7,816 nt of DNA from Bryobacterales bacterium (GTDB lineage: Bacteria; Acidobacteriota; Terriglobia; Bryobacterales; Bryobacteraceae). The DNA lies in contig PLMF01000101.1 of the NCBI GenBank assembly GCA_003142355.1, forward strand, positions 575 to 8,390. Direction: 5' to 3'. A model generated the notes under the pieces. It was not told the DNA's origin and searched no databases. It saw only the letters and a program-made list of their open reading frames with translations. The position numbers and the translations under genes are program-made. Positions 6,358-7,816 of this stretch are shown here, one piece after another; position 1 is the stretch's first letter, and the number at the start of each line of letters is the position of its first letter.

Positions 6358-6897
6358 TTACCGCAGCGCTTTCTCGATGGCGCCGGCGACACCCGGCGAT
6401 TCCGGCGTCACCTTGGGCTCGAAGCGGGCTGCCACCTTGCCGTTCTTGTCCACCAGGAACTTGGTGAAATTCCACTGGATCTCCCCGCCGGTGGCGGGAT
6501 TCGCCTGCTGGTCGGTGAGGAACCGATACAGCGGCGCTTGGTCGTCGCCCTTCACCGAGATCTTCGAGTACATGGGGAAAGTCACGTTGTACTTGCTGCT
6601 GCAGAACGTCTTGATCTCTTCGTTGGTTCCCGGCTCCTGGCCGCCGAAATTGTTGGCCGGGAACCCGAGAATCACGAACCCACGGTCCTTGTACTTTTCG
6701 TAGAGCGCTTCCAGCCCGGCGTACTGCGGCGTGAATCCGCACCTGCTGGCCACATTGACAATCAGCACGACCTTCCCCCGATATGCCGAAAGGGGGGCCG
6801 GTTTGCCATCAATCGAGTTCAAAGTGAACTCATGCACGTTGGATGCTCCGAAGAGGGATGCTGTCATAACCATACCCGTGAGAAGGAGTTTGTTCAT
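6358..6897 (-). CDS. Exported Cys-type glutathione peroxidase family protein (thiol peroxidase)
   Basis: This 179-residue enzyme reduces hydrogen peroxide or lipid hydroperoxides. Bacterial Cys-type members generally use thioredoxin rather than glutathione. The active-site set is present: peroxidatic C53 in NVASRCGFTPQY, Q87 in FPANNFGGQEPG, and W142-N143 in QWNFTKFLVDKNGKV. C99 in IKTFCSSKYNVTFP sits where thioredoxin-type members have the resolving cysteine. The N-terminus MNKLLLTGMVMTASLFGAS looks like a signal peptide with cleavage after GAS, so it probably acts outside the cytoplasm. I chose ATG 6897 because it begins with this signal. A GTG at 6924 would add 9 residues and lie 7 bp after the upstream stop, and neither start has a strong ribosome-binding site. 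It follows the sigma-54 activator gene by 34 bp, so co-transcription is possible. The family assignment is firm; the reductant and the export are inferred. Confidence 0.93.
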   Translation of the reverse strand: MNKLLLTGMVMTASLFGASNVHEFTLNSIDGKPAPLSAYRGKVVLIVNVASRCGFTPQYAGLEALYEKYKDRGFVILGFPANNFGGQEPGTNEEIKTFCSSKYNVTFPMYSKISVKGDDQAPLYRFLTDQQANPATGGEIQWNFTKFLVDKNGKVAARFEPKVTPESPGVAGAIEKALR

Positions 6898-6931
6898 ACA
6901 GATGGGTGATGCGAAATTTAGCACCGGGGAT

Positions 6932-7816
<885 letters not shown>

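Noticed and set aside
6243..6392. N-terminal extension of the upstream propeller gene to 6392
   Set aside because: It would overlap the end of the peroxidase gene and put about 50 non-signal residues before a good signal peptide.

Overview
This GC-rich window has the gene content and style of an Acidobacteriota chromosome, probably of the Solibacter/Bryobacter type. The pointers are two secreted SBBP beta-propeller proteins, an NtrC-type sigma-54 activator, a Cys-type glutathione peroxidase, a sigma/anti-sigma pair and a GGCAGGCGG-type palindrome between genes. The assignment is an inference from gene families. No rRNA, tRNA or other marker that would settle it is present.

Layout. (1) Positions 1-246, minus strand: the first 82 codons of nuoM, the proton-pumping subunit M of respiratory complex I. 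(2) Positions 362-1811, plus strand: a tightly packed three-gene operon with two ATGA stop/start overlaps. It encodes an ECF-type sigma factor, a membrane anti-sigma factor with an HxxxCxxC zinc site, and a small membrane protein with three hydrophobic segments and a double zinc ribbon. (3) Positions 1812-1957: a short convergent intergenic region with a perfect 9-bp inverted repeat. (4) Positions 1958-6242, minus strand: two tandem paralogous secreted proteins of about 711 residues, 10 bp apart. Each has a signal peptide, an N-terminal domain typical of SBBP proteins (DUF7948-like) and seven SBBP repeats. (5) Positions 6358-6897, minus strand: an exported Cys-type glutathione peroxidase. (6) Positions 6932-7816, minus strand: the AAA+ and Fis-type DNA-binding part of a sigma-54-dependent activator, cut by the window edge.

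How they may work together. The plus-strand operon looks like a self-contained envelope-signalling module: the anti-sigma factor would hold the sigma factor at the membrane, and the translationally coupled zinc-ribbon protein may sense or modulate. The four minus-strand genes (activator, peroxidase, two propellers) run in one direction with gaps of 34, 115 and 10 bp. Only the propeller pair is close enough to call an operon with confidence. No mobile element, CRISPR array or RNA gene was found. The most interesting parts are the sigma/anti-sigma/zinc-ribbon triad, the whole-gene duplication of a seven-bladed propeller protein, and the GSFTSA version of the sigma-54 contact loop in the activator.
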